Assembly: GCA_965262015.1 (NCBI GenBank)
Contig: OZ253494.1
Coordinates: forward strand, 1,116,001-1,180,000
Length of the DNA stretch: 64,000 nucleotides
Reading direction: 5' to 3'
Source: G965262015 sp965262015
GTDB taxonomy: Bacteria; Spirochaetota; Leptospiria; Turneriellales; CBDBES01
Shown here: positions 18,887 to 28,375 of the stretch, piece by piece
Layout: the number at the start of each line of letters is the position of its first letter
Position numbering within the stretch: position 1 is the first letter of the stretch
Translations under genes and position numbers: made by a program
The notes under the pieces: model-generated
Told to the model about the DNA's origin: nothing
Database searches by the model: none
The model's input: the letters and a program-made list of their open reading frames with translations, nothing else

Positions 18887-20998
18887 TTACTGCGATACCA
18901 CCTTGTTATTGACATCATACTGATAATACTGCTTACGTAATGTATTAATTCGTTTTTGGATATATATCTTATCTAATTTTTCTGAGGCATTGGATACAAA
19001 CATCAATGTCCTCACAAAATACATATGAGACATATGATATAATTCTAGTTTGTAATATGTCTCTGCTAAATGAAAATAGATCACAGCATCTTTTTGATTT
19101 TTATTTTCAGAAATATGTGATGCTAGCAATAATTGAGAGAGAGCCTGATTATATAATTTACGTTTATATAATAGCCAACCAAAAGAATCTAGATAAGCTT
19201 CATTAGCAGGTTCTACCTCTAAGGCATTAGATAAAAGTTTATGTGCATCTTCATATTTAATATCACGTAATAGATATAGATAACCCAGATAGTTTAAATA
19301 ATTACCATTTTTCGTATCTAAATCAAGTGCTTTTTTAATTTGAACTTCTGCTTGCTCGAACTGACCTATTTTTTCAAAACACATCCCCAAATAAAAATAA
19401 TAATTAGCAGATAGCTTATTGGACTTCGCAAGTGCAATAGCATTTTGTATATTCTCTATGGCCATGGAATAGTATTCATTTTTTTTATCATCAGCTAATT
19501 GATAGTACAAAACCCCCAGTAAAAATACCGGCTCGGGCCTATCTGGATACAACCAAACTAATTTTTTAAATTCTATCATAGCAAGCTCTGTCTGCTTATG
19601 GCTACCTTGTTGTAAATTCCATCCTAGATGCATTCTAAGAATGTAACTCCTTTGCTTGCTGGTGACAAATAAAGTATCTTTCTTTTCCATTTTACCAAAT
19701 AAATCTGGGTAATTATTATGCATATTTACTATGTACTTACCATATTGTAGACCAACACGATAATAAGCTAGAGAATGTTGATAACGGTGACGTTGGCTTA
19801 AGAGATCCCCATATTCTAGACAGGCATTTTGGTAGAGATAAAAAATATTTAATAAGTCTTTTAGACCCTGTTCATCTATCTTCTTACCTTGTTGCCACTG
19901 ACGATACCAGTTATTATCTTTTTTTTGTTTTTCTAGAATATCAAAGATCGCTAGCATGTTACGTTCCGCTAGTTTATAGCCACTTACCTTCTGGGCCAAA
20001 TGTGCTATAAAGAATCTTTGTTGAATCACTTTTTGCAAATCATTTTTAGCAACATAAACCTTTAACAAGCCTATATGTGGCGAAAGCCAGTATGGATGCT
20101 TTTTAATGAGTTGATGAAAAAGGGATTCTGCTTCATCTAAATTATTATCTAATTCAGCTAATATAGCTCTAACTAATAGAGAATCTTTTGTAGACATCGC
20201 TAAGATTTTTTTTGACAAAGCATACACACGAGAATTTCCTGAGATATAATATATTTCAACAAGAGATTTCATGCTCTCCACATGGCTAGGAAATTTTGCT
20301 AAAATCTTTTTGCTCATTAGGGCAGAGTCTTGAAATCGACCTCTAATTTTATACAGACCAGATAAAGCATGTATGATCTTCCATTCGGTAGGATTAATTT
20401 TGAGCATTTTTTGGTAGTATTCCAAGGCACCTTGATAGTTATCTTTCTTGTAATAATAATCTGATAAGTAGGCATAAATACCATATAAAACTGTTGTATC
20501 ACCCTGTTGCTGTGCAATAATTTCTGTGCGTTTTAAATAATAAATGGCACGACTTAATTGTTTTTCTATATCATAAATTAAGCCCAAATAATATAAAGTA
20601 TCCACATGTAGCGGATCTATTTCTTCCATACGTAAAAAAACTGTCTTCGCTTCTGTATAATTTTTCTCTGCAAAATAAATATGTGCTAATAAATCCAATG
20701 TATCAATGTCTACATCCACCATAGATACAGTCTTCTTAAGATATGTTATAGCCTTATCTTTGTGCTTACTACGATACTCAATGAGAGCGAGGTAGCGCAA
20801 GGGAACGACACTCTCTCCATATTTATGAATATATTGTAAAAGTAGGTTTTTACTCTGTTCCCATTTTTGGTTATAGTAGGCCTTAAGACACTGACTTAAT
20901 TCATAATTTTTTTCGGGTTTGGAGGGTTTTTCGGGTTTGGAGGCTAGCAGACTGAGGGTTAAACAAAAAAGTAAAACAAACCTGAAAAACTGTACCAT
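18887..20998 (-). CDS. Exported TPR-repeat protein
   Basis: The 703-residue product begins with a signal peptide (MVQFFRFVLLFCLTLSLLAS) followed by a short imperfect SKPEKP duplication encoded by a repeated 15-base unit. The rest is helical with many TPR units, for example YYLGLIYDIEKQLSRAIYYL, GALEYYQKMLKINPTEW, NYYFYLGMCFEKIGQFEQAE and NGNYLNYLGYLYLLRDIKYE. TPR proteins mediate protein-protein contacts, so a periplasmic scaffold or assembly role is plausible, but no specific function is visible. It ends 36 bases before sucB on the same strand, so read-through is possible despite the unrelated function. Confidence 0.85.
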   Translation of the reverse strand: MVQFFRFVLLFCLTLSLLASKPEKPSKPEKNYELSQCLKAYYNQKWEQSKNLLLQYIHKYGESVVPLRYLALIEYRSKHKDKAITYLKKTVSMVDVDIDTLDLLAHIYFAEKNYTEAKTVFLRMEEIDPLHVDTLYYLGLIYDIEKQLSRAIYYLKRTEIIAQQQGDTTVLYGIYAYLSDYYYKKDNYQGALEYYQKMLKINPTEWKIIHALSGLYKIRGRFQDSALMSKKILAKFPSHVESMKSLVEIYYISGNSRVYALSKKILAMSTKDSLLVRAILAELDNNLDEAESLFHQLIKKHPYWLSPHIGLLKVYVAKNDLQKVIQQRFFIAHLAQKVSGYKLAERNMLAIFDILEKQKKDNNWYRQWQQGKKIDEQGLKDLLNIFYLYQNACLEYGDLLSQRHRYQHSLAYYRVGLQYGKYIVNMHNNYPDLFGKMEKKDTLFVTSKQRSYILRMHLGWNLQQGSHKQTELAMIEFKKLVWLYPDRPEPVFLLGVLYYQLADDKKNEYYSMAIENIQNAIALAKSNKLSANYYFYLGMCFEKIGQFEQAEVQIKKALDLDTKNGNYLNYLGYLYLLRDIKYEDAHKLLSNALEVEPANEAYLDSFGWLLYKRKLYNQALSQLLLASHISENKNQKDAVIYFHLAETYYKLELYHMSHMYFVRTLMFVSNASEKLDKIYIQKRINTLRKQYYQYDVNNKVVSQ

Positions 20999-21011
20999 GC
21001 CTAGTATACTA

Positions 21012-21085
21012 TAGCGACGCAGGGATTTGAACCCCGGACCGCCGGATTATGATTCCGTTGCTCTAACCAACTGAGCTACGTCGCC
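21012..21085 (-). tRNA. tRNA-Met (CAT), elongator type
   Basis: The minus-strand sequence folds into a cloverleaf: acceptor GGCGACG pairing with CGTCGCT (G1-U72 wobble), D-arm GCTCAGTTGGTTAGAGC, anticodon loop ATCATAA with anticodon CAT, and T-loop TTCAAAT. It lacks the initiator features of the neighbouring tRNA, so it is called elongator Met. A tRNA-Ile with modified CAT cannot be fully excluded. No CCA is encoded. Confidence 0.88.
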
Positions 21086-21090
21086 TATCA

Positions 21091-21163
<73 letters not shown>

Positions 21164-21237
21164 ATCTTTAAAAATCACATGAATAGGCTAAATAATAATA
21201 AGTCAATCATTATTTTGGTGTTTCAAAAGTTTATGTT

Positions 21238-21666
21238 TGGAAAGTCGATACCGGTTCTAGACAGAATAGACTTGGTTAGCAGTTTCCCCCTGTAAGGGTG
21301 AGCCTACACATGTTATTGATCATAGTACAAGATCTAAATATATTTTTTTGTTTTAATGCTAGATAATTTATTTTTCTGTCAAAATATCTTCTTAGTTGTT
21401 TGATAGAGTTTTCTACTTGTCCCTTTTATCACGGTAAACCTGGGCCACATGCATCAATTTTGTTTTTATTTCATAAAAGACAGTAGACTTTGATATATTT
21501 ATTTTTTGAACTATTCCTCTATAACTCATATGCTTTGATAAATACTTCTATATAAATATTCGATGTTCGTATTATATTTTCATTAATCATTCTCCTTACT
21601 TTTAATCTTCGTAAAAAAACAGCTTATAAACACCCTAGACTGTTCAACTATGGACTTGACTTTCCA
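21238..21666 (-). mobile_element. Miniature IS30-like element, internally deleted (copy A)
   Basis: The element is bounded by inverted repeats TGGAAAGTC (21238-21246) and GACTTTCCA (21658-21666); the similarity continues imperfectly inward. Reading the minus strand, broken frames encode an IS30-type helix-turn-helix (MSYRGIVQKINISKSTVFYE). After a deletion comes a transposase C-terminus-like piece (QVENSIKQLRRYFDRKIN). The catalytic core is missing and stop codons interrupt the frames, so it cannot encode its own transposase. Parts of it recur near 36.65 kb and 59.7 kb. It sits between the tRNA-Met pair and rpoD. Confidence 0.7.
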
Positions 21667-21698
21667 GAGTTTTTTACACATATATTTTATAAAATAGC

Positions 21699-21727
21699 TT
21701 GACGTTAGAAAAAAATAAGAGTAGACT
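21699..21727 (+). promoter_or_regulatory. Candidate sigma-70 promoter for rpoD
   Basis: TTGACG at 21699-21704 and TAGACT at 21722-21727 are separated by 17 bases and are followed by about 150 bases of AT-rich leader before rpoD. It lies just outside the end of the IS remnant, so the insertion did not remove it. This is assigned by consensus match only. Confidence 0.4.
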
Positions 21728-21877
21728 GACGTCTTATTAAGTTACAATGGGCATTATATACAATGACTTATATGAGATTGGTTGGCTTTTAAGTTATTTA
21801 GTTAGAAATAGCAACCAAAGATATTAAAAGTTCTTGAATTGCAGTAGTTTTACTTAGAAGTTTCCGGAGAAATTTGA

Positions 21878-23818
21878 ATGGAATTAGAACAATTACCAGA
21901 AGTACAAAAAATCATTAATATTGGCAAGGCCAATGGTGAAATCACTTATGATGAGATTAATGATATTTTACCTGAAAGGCTTACCAACTCTGATAAAATT
22001 GATGATGTTTTTATTTTACTAAATCAATATGGTATTGATATTATTGAGGAATATAATCGTAAGCAAGTTACCAAGCAAAAATCAGCTGAAAAAAACCCCA
22101 TACATAATGAATTTGCTGAAAAGAGGGTTTCAGACACTTTATTAAAAACACTTCATGATAGAGGTTACATCATGGAAAAAATAGAGGGTGAGACATTGAC
22201 AATTCAAGATGTTGCTCTCCAGTTTATTAATAAAGGACATGATCTTAGTGTGCTCAATCAGATATTGAACGATGTAGTCATTCAAAAAAGTAGTACGAGT
22301 AAACAAAAGAAAGGTACTACGCGCGATTCTATGGCTGATGATCCTGTTCGCCTTTATCTTAAAGAAATTAGTAGAGTATCACTCATATCTAATAGCAAAG
22401 AGGTTGAATTAGCTAAGAGAATTGAAGCAGGTGAACATATTATTGAAAAATCTATACTTCAGTCATCTTTACTTCGTAATACATTTGTAAAATATTATCC
22501 TACAGTTAAATCCAGTCAAATGAGAATCACTGATATTTGTCGTGCCTCAAAAACTTATTATGTTTCTCAAGAAGAAAAAGATAAGCTTAAAATAACTTTT
22601 ATAGAAAATATGGAAAAGGTTATTAAGATAGATAATAACATCCAGGAAATTAAAATTAAGTTAAAGAGGTGTTCGCAAACTGATAAGAAATATCATACCA
22701 TGTTAAATGACATTGATACGTTAGAGAAAAAATGTGCTGCATATGTAATTAAAATAGGGGTATCACAAAAAGAACTCAATAGACATGTGAATAAGATCAA
22801 AAGCATGATATTTCGTATTAAAGAGATACAACATCATTTTGCAAGATTAAGAGAGAAGTATGGTTACGACGTGAAAGAACTTAAAAGCTTTAACCGCAAC
22901 CTAGAGCGTAATGAAGATGTAGAGGGGATTACTAGATTATTAGGCTGTCCTGTTGCACAAATAAGAGACACCATCAAAGATATTCGTAACAGTGAACGTA
23001 AACTTAGAAGAATGGATCAAGAAGCAGGTGCTCCAGTTGAAACAATTTTATCCTGGGGTGAACAAATTTTTCAAGGTCAAAAGGAAATTGAAATTGCTAA
23101 AAAAGAATTAATCAATGCAAATTTGCGTTTAGTTGTTTCTATTGCTAAACGTTTTGCAAACCGAGGTATGCACTTTTTTGATTTAGTGCAAGAAGGCAAT
23201 ATTGGTTTAATGAGAGCAGTAGAGAAATTTGAATATCGTAAAGGATATAAATTTTCTACTTATGCTGCTTGGTGGATTCGTCAAGCGATTGCACGCTCTA
23301 TAACAGAACAGGCTGCAACAATACGTATACCAAGCCACATGATTGAGCAAATTAATAAAGTAAATCGTGAAATCAGGTTTTTCTTACAAGAAACAGGGCG
23401 TGAACCTAATGACATAGAGGTCGCAGAAAGATTAGGATGGCCCCCTGCCAAGGTAAAACAAGTACGGAATGTAGCCAAAGAGCCAATTTCTCTTGAAGTC
23501 CCCATAGGGCAAGATGAGGATTCAGAATTAGGAGATTTCGTAGAAGATAAGCAAGTAGAAAGCCCCATGAAAGCCACGGCACAATCTATTCTCTCTGAAC
23601 AGGTAAAGCAAGTTCTAGCGACCCTACCTGCAAGAGAGCAAAAAGTAATTAGAATGCGTTTTGGATTAGATGATGGTTATACTCACACCTTAGAAGAAGT
23701 TGGTTATATTTTTAAAGTTACTCGTGAAAGAATTCGTCAAATTGAAGCAAAAGCATTACGCAGACTACGTGCACCTACTAGAATGCGTAAACTACGAGAT
23801 TTCCTAGACCAATCTTAG
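21878..23818 (+). CDS. rpoD: RNA polymerase primary sigma factor
   Basis: This 646-residue sigma-70 has region 1.1 at about residues 1-80 and region 1.2 at about 150-185 (DPVRLYLKEISRVSLIS). A long non-conserved helical segment follows. Region 2 carries ANLRLVVSIAKRFANRGMHF, the DLVQEGNIGLMRAVEKFEYR helix and YAAWWIRQAIARSI. Region 3 follows, and region 4 has the DNA-binding helix VTRERIRQIEAKALRRLR. This complete layout identifies the housekeeping factor. The start ATG 21878 is 8 bases after GGAG. The gene is convergent with the GAF/GGDEF-like gene, with only 6 bases between them. No dnaG is adjacent. Confidence 0.95.
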   Translation: MELEQLPEVQKIINIGKANGEITYDEINDILPERLTNSDKIDDVFILLNQYGIDIIEEYNRKQVTKQKSAEKNPIHNEFAEKRVSDTLLKTLHDRGYIMEKIEGETLTIQDVALQFINKGHDLSVLNQILNDVVIQKSSTSKQKKGTTRDSMADDPVRLYLKEISRVSLISNSKEVELAKRIEAGEHIIEKSILQSSLLRNTFVKYYPTVKSSQMRITDICRASKTYYVSQEEKDKLKITFIENMEKVIKIDNNIQEIKIKLKRCSQTDKKYHTMLNDIDTLEKKCAAYVIKIGVSQKELNRHVNKIKSMIFRIKEIQHHFARLREKYGYDVKELKSFNRNLERNEDVEGITRLLGCPVAQIRDTIKDIRNSERKLRRMDQEAGAPVETILSWGEQIFQGQKEIEIAKKELINANLRLVVSIAKRFANRGMHFFDLVQEGNIGLMRAVEKFEYRKGYKFSTYAAWWIRQAIARSITEQAATIRIPSHMIEQINKVNREIRFFLQETGREPNDIEVAERLGWPPAKVKQVRNVAKEPISLEVPIGQDEDSELGDFVEDKQVESPMKATAQSILSEQVKQVLATLPAREQKVIRMRFGLDDGYTHTLEEVGYIFKVTRERIRQIEAKALRRLRAPTRMRKLRDFLDQS

Positions 23819-23824
23819 AGTACT

Positions 23825-25396
23825 TCAAACAGATATATTGTGTTCTGGCTGCTCCATGATGTATTGGTTATTTTCTTGTAGATATGGCACTTTTTGTTGT
23901 AATGTAACACTTTGAAAATATCGATCTACTCTCTCCATGTAAGTTTGTAGGTCATCTAATTTACGTGGATTTACCAGATCCCCTGAAATTACCATAGGTG
24001 ATACACCTTTATTTTTTTTGTGTTCAACGGATACTTTTATCATCTCTTTAAAGAAAGACATGATATGCTCAGTTTCTATTCCCTTTAGGTTAAATAGTAG
24101 AATAAATTTATCAATGGCAATTCTATATATGGAATACTGTACCTGATCTTGGTAATGTGTTTTATTATTTAATCGGAATGTAGCATATAAATTCTTATGT
24201 AATTGATAAGCCCAGTTTTTAATATTACGCTTAGAAGATAGGTGAATGTTATGTATATATATGGCTAAAGCTGTAAAATGAGTCTGTGATTTTAATTTTT
24301 CACTTAATATAATATGAAAGTAAGGATAAGTATAAAATTGGGTATCTTGATCTATCGTTGCCTGATCAAATAATTTTTGTTGTACTAAGTGAGTAGATAC
24401 GGTGGAAGCAATATGCTCTAATTTAGCTATCATACTTTTTGTAAATGTATTCTTCCCTTTTAATTGTACATACAAACTACCTATAATGACATCATTTTTT
24501 TTTAAAAGTACTACCCCCGAATATTCCTCCTTACTTAAAAATAAATCTTTTTTATATGGGTTAAATTCTTGGACACATACAGGTATCATTTGGTTTGTAC
24601 TGCCTTGTATTGTGAGATTCCCTATTTTCTCAATATAATGTTTCCACTGTATGTCTTCCCATGTAAAAAATGATACTTTATCACAAGGTAATTTTCTAGT
24701 AATTAAATTAATAACAAATTTGATCTGACCTTCTAAATTATACAATGATACCAGTTGATTAATACAAATAGATTCTAAAGAATCTTGTGAAAGCATAACA
24801 TTCTGGGTATTCTTAGTAGATATTGGAGTAACTGATTTCTGACGAACAGTATTATCCACTGGAAGATTTTTCTTATAATCTAATTTATAAGAAAATATCA
24901 AGAAATAACCAATAATAATATAAATAGCAAATAAAAATAAGATGCCAATATTTTGTGTACTAAATAATTGGCCTTGCAGAATATCCTTATTGGAGCATAA
25001 AAAAAGTATTGACCTATCTAGCATAATCATTTTGTAACCAACCACGTTAAATTGGTTAATAAATTCACTTGATAAAGACGAAGAATAGAAGCTTGTTATA
25101 ATGTTTTTATACATATTTTGATTAATTGAATATTGATTATAAATGCTACCATAGATTTGTGTTTGATGGATATTGCTAATTAGAATGGCATGAATTGAAG
25201 GATTACCTTTAAAGGCTGAAGCGATATTTCTTACAATACTATTTTTATCATGTAGTTGTTCTTTTACTTGTTTCATTGTTTTAGAGATATATGCATCAGT
25301 AGATACTCGACTCAATGAAGCAACAGTTAGCAGAACAAGTCCACCAACAACGATCCACATGTTAAAATAAATATTTTTTTTTCGATTATTCATCAT
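23825..25396 (-). CDS. Membrane protein with GAF-like and degenerate GGDEF-like domains
   Basis: The product of about 523 residues has a transmembrane helix near residues 12-30, an extracytoplasmic stretch of about 120 residues and a second helix around residues 150-170. A cytoplasmic GAF-like region follows (SLYNLEGQIKFVINLITRKL to EHIASTVSTHLVQQ). The last 170 residues begin like a GGDEF domain (FDQATIDQDTQFYTYPYFHI, cf. ATIDxLTGLxNRRYF). They lack the GGDEF signature: the place where it should be reads YRIAIDKFILLFN. A diguanylate cyclase activity is therefore unlikely, and a receptor or regulatory role is inferred. Starts ATG 25396 and 25393 are possible; an upstream TTG at 25414 is less likely. 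Confidence 0.7.
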   Translation of the reverse strand: MMNNRKKNIYFNMWIVVGGLVLLTVASLSRVSTDAYISKTMKQVKEQLHDKNSIVRNIASAFKGNPSIHAILISNIHQTQIYGSIYNQYSINQNMYKNIITSFYSSSLSSEFINQFNVVGYKMIMLDRSILFLCSNKDILQGQLFSTQNIGILFLFAIYIIIGYFLIFSYKLDYKKNLPVDNTVRQKSVTPISTKNTQNVMLSQDSLESICINQLVSLYNLEGQIKFVINLITRKLPCDKVSFFTWEDIQWKHYIEKIGNLTIQGSTNQMIPVCVQEFNPYKKDLFLSKEEYSGVVLLKKNDVIIGSLYVQLKGKNTFTKSMIAKLEHIASTVSTHLVQQKLFDQATIDQDTQFYTYPYFHIILSEKLKSQTHFTALAIYIHNIHLSSKRNIKNWAYQLHKNLYATFRLNNKTHYQDQVQYSIYRIAIDKFILLFNLKGIETEHIMSFFKEMIKVSVEHKKNKGVSPMVISGDLVNPRKLDDLQTYMERVDRYFQSVTLQQKVPYLQENNQYIMEQPEHNISV

Positions 25397-25556
25397 CTTA
25401 ATTAATATCGTCAAGTTCGGACATAAGAAGAAATTCTGTGAGTACTATTTGTAAGCTAACCTATAAAATAACAACCTCCCATATTAGTAATATATGAAGA
25501 GAGTTAATCCAGAAACATATCCAGGACATATAAATATAATTTAAGAAAATAGTAAT

Positions 25557-26582
25557 CTAATTATATTTATCACGATAATGTTGTGGTGTTCTATCAAGTC
25601 GGGGAGTTTTTTTACGTAATTGGTTTTGTTGTTGTTCAGGTAATTTAGTTATCACCTGACATTCGTTAGAGCAACAAGAAGAATATTGTTTCTGGCATTT
25701 CTCACATTGAATAAATAAAATATGACACATAGTATTCATGCAGTTTACATAGGTGTCTGAGCTAGCATCACATTGGTGACATGTAGAAATGATATCTTTT
25801 TCAAGTTGTTCTCCCAATCTTTGATCAAAAGTAAAGTTTTTCCCTGTAAATTTGTTTTGTATTTTTTTCCGTTTTACTGTATTAAGATAATTTGTGATTC
25901 CACCATGCAGTTGGTATACCTTAGAAAAACCTTTTTGTTTTAAGTATACACTAGCTTTTTCGCAACGGATTCCCCCCGTACAATAAAGTAAAATTTTATT
26001 GTCCTCTTTGCCTTCCAATATCTCAGGCAGAATTTGAATCTCTTCTCGATAGGTAGTCGTGTTAGGGCACAAAGCGTTCTTAAAATGACCAACCAAGCTT
26101 TCATAATGATTACGTACATCAACCACAACAACATTATTTTCTTCCATTGTCTGATTAAATAATTCTGGGGAAAGATGCATGCCCACTTGATTCATATTAA
26201 AGTGAAAATTTTCTAACTCTTCGGCTACAATTTTATCCTTACATTTGATGGTTAGTTTTAAAAAAGCATGTTGATCCGCTTGTTCTGGCTGGACGGAGTG
26301 ATTAATATGCACCTTCTGTAAAAAAGAAAAAAATTTGAGTACTTTCCGAAAAGAACGGTAGTATATATTGGGTACACTAATCTGAGCATTAATACCTTCA
26401 TTGGCAATATATATCCGTCCTAGTATGTTCAGATCTGAAAATTGCTTATACAGGTTATCCCGAAAAACTCCAGGTTCATCTAATTGGCAAAAACAATAAA
26501 AAGACACAATATATCTTAGATATTTTTCGTCTTTGAGTTTCTTTTCTAATATATCTTTTGAGTAAATATTATGTAACGGCAT
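25557..26582 (-). CDS. trhO: tRNA uridine(34) hydroxylase, rhodanese-like (TrhO/YceA)
   Basis: This 341-residue protein has the TrhO layout. An N-terminal acylphosphatase-like domain contains GRIYIANEGINAQISVP. A rhodanese domain follows (VVVDVRNHYESLVGHF) with the catalytic Cys in the active loop L-L-Y-C-T-G-G-I-R-C. The C-terminal cysteine-rich region has several CxxC pairs between about residues 268 and 310. TrhO adds the 5-hydroxyl on U34 of certain tRNAs. The start is preceded by GAGG, 5 bases before ATG. It is a single gene on the minus strand with small gaps on both sides. Confidence 0.88.
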   Translation of the reverse strand: MPLHNIYSKDILEKKLKDEKYLRYIVSFYCFCQLDEPGVFRDNLYKQFSDLNILGRIYIANEGINAQISVPNIYYRSFRKVLKFFSFLQKVHINHSVQPEQADQHAFLKLTIKCKDKIVAEELENFHFNMNQVGMHLSPELFNQTMEENNVVVVDVRNHYESLVGHFKNALCPNTTTYREEIQILPEILEGKEDNKILLYCTGGIRCEKASVYLKQKGFSKVYQLHGGITNYLNTVKRKKIQNKFTGKNFTFDQRLGEQLEKDIISTCHQCDASSDTYVNCMNTMCHILFIQCEKCQKQYSSCCSNECQVITKLPEQQQNQLRKKTPRLDRTPQHYRDKYN

Positions 26583-26693
26583 ATAACCTCATCGATTGAC
26601 CAAGTCTTAAATAAAAGATAGAATTCATTACGTAAATATTTTTATTTTGTCTCAGAACACTTTGTTTATTAGAAGGTAAAATAAGCTACATCG

Positions 26694-28190
26694 CTACTTC
26701 ACACTAGTGAGGAGCTTATTTATTTTTCCTGGTTGTGCCCAGTTCATTGTTCCTTCCATTTGCATAGAGAGCAAATATTTTTCGATTACTGGATTTTGTA
26801 ATTCTTTAATTATTCTACTAGCCTCTTTTAAAGAGGGACAAGGAATGTATGCTTGGAGCGACTGGTTGACTTGCCATCTACCACGACTAATAATAGGAGA
26901 GAATTTTTTTCTCCCATACGCTTCCCATACAACCTTATATGGTGTAAAATTATATTTACCCACACCAAGCATCGCCCACCAAAGATCTTTTTTTATATAC
27001 GAGTTTAATATTACACCTTTTCTATTTTCTAGAATGCTTTTGAATTTAGTTAGATAGGAATAAAGCATATCTTCTTGCAACATTTGATATTTATCTAGTG
27101 GTTTTCCTCGTTCATTGTAAGGTAATAATACCCATTTTGTTGCTTTTATAGTTTTTAGTTTAAAATTATGAGAAACTAGAAGCGGATAAATAAACTTCTT
27201 TGGTAAAATTATTTTATTATTAAGCATACATAACTTTTCATCAATATCTTGGTAGTTACCAAAGAAAAAAATTGTGTTAGCACCACAAGTATTCACTCCT
27301 TGTCTAGCTTGTGATTCTTTGGGAATATAAATAGATTTTAATTTAGAGTATTCATCTATATCACCTTTCTTCATAATAGAAAGTGGTGAAACTTGACTTA
27401 AAATGGGTCTTGCTTCATACGCAATCCAATGATTATTTTGTTTTTGCCAATAAAGAATAGGGTATGAGGTGTTCTTGCCTTTTATAAAATATGCTAATCC
27501 GTGTCTAGTCGTAACAAAGGGGAATGCATCAGTATCTTTCAAATCATAGATGCTCTTGATGGCAAATGTATTCTCACCAATTTTGTATTCTCTAAAAATA
27601 TCATGTACACCCTCATTTAAGAAAAGTGAGAGAGGCAAGAAGAAAATTGCTTGTCCTGAATCTTTTAGAAAGCTCATCATACTCCTTTGTATAATAAGTG
27701 ATGCGATATCTATGCGAGACCCGCCTAATAATAATGCTTTTTTATTTCTAACTAATTTATACCTCAAAAAGTGTTCTTTCACACTTTTTTTATATTCATT
27801 TGGTAAATCTGTAAAATTTTTCCATGGAGGATTACCAAAGATAATATCATAAGAACATTGTGGTATCTCTAAAAAATCTGCATTTATAAAATTACAACTC
27901 ATATCAACATGATAATTCTGATTAAATTTATTTATTGCTTTTAAAAAATGTACAGTATGAAGCTCACTGCCAAAGAGATTTTTGATAGGAAGATTGTGCA
28001 AAGAATATCCTTGCTCTTTCCCATATTCAACTAATGATTCTAATAAATTACCCTCACCCATGGTTGGGTCAAATATAGTTGCACCCTTCATCCAATCTTT
28101 AAACATGGAGCTATTTTCGATAGCAAACTTTCCCCATTTGACTGGAGTAAAAATATCACCTATTATAAGTTCATTAGTTGCAGATTTCAC
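26694..28190 (-). CDS. TaqI/Eco57I-type N6-adenine DNA methyltransferase, apparently orphan
   Basis: This 498-residue class I methyltransferase has motif I D-P-T-M-G-E-G (residues 41-47) for S-adenosylmethionine binding. The amino-methyltransferase motif IV is N-P-P-W (residues 120-123). This order (gamma class) and the long C-terminal region resemble M.TaqI/Eco57I enzymes, where the C-terminus recognises the DNA target; the segment PIISRGRWQVNQSLQAYIP fits such a TaqI_C-like domain. No endonuclease domain or neighbouring restriction gene is visible, so it is either an orphan epigenetic methylase or half of a dispersed system. The start is GTG 28190; an in-frame stop lies just upstream and no ATG is available. 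Confidence 0.78.
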   Translation of the reverse strand: MKSATNELIIGDIFTPVKWGKFAIENSSMFKDWMKGATIFDPTMGEGNLLESLVEYGKEQGYSLHNLPIKNLFGSELHTVHFLKAINKFNQNYHVDMSCNFINADFLEIPQCSYDIIFGNPPWKNFTDLPNEYKKSVKEHFLRYKLVRNKKALLLGGSRIDIASLIIQRSMMSFLKDSGQAIFFLPLSLFLNEGVHDIFREYKIGENTFAIKSIYDLKDTDAFPFVTTRHGLAYFIKGKNTSYPILYWQKQNNHWIAYEARPILSQVSPLSIMKKGDIDEYSKLKSIYIPKESQARQGVNTCGANTIFFFGNYQDIDEKLCMLNNKIILPKKFIYPLLVSHNFKLKTIKATKWVLLPYNERGKPLDKYQMLQEDMLYSYLTKFKSILENRKGVILNSYIKKDLWWAMLGVGKYNFTPYKVVWEAYGRKKFSPIISRGRWQVNQSLQAYIPCPSLKEASRIIKELQNPVIEKYLLSMQMEGTMNWAQPGKINKLLTSVK

Positions 28191-28375
28191 TTGGTTTATT
28201 TGGTTTCTGTTTTATTTAGGTAAATTTAATGAAATACATACGGCACTAAAGAGAAATCTACTCTCCTGTGAAATGAATATTATGTACTTTCTCTCTATTC
28301 TTAATAAGACAGTTTCCTGTGTTTCTCTTATGTGGTTGCACATAAGAATTAGAACAAAAAAGTATTATACTTGAT

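Noticed and set aside
26707..28374. Plus-strand ORFs of 100-130 residues over the methyltransferase
   Set aside because: They are antisense to a gene with clear DPTMGEG and NPPW motifs and carry no motifs of their own.
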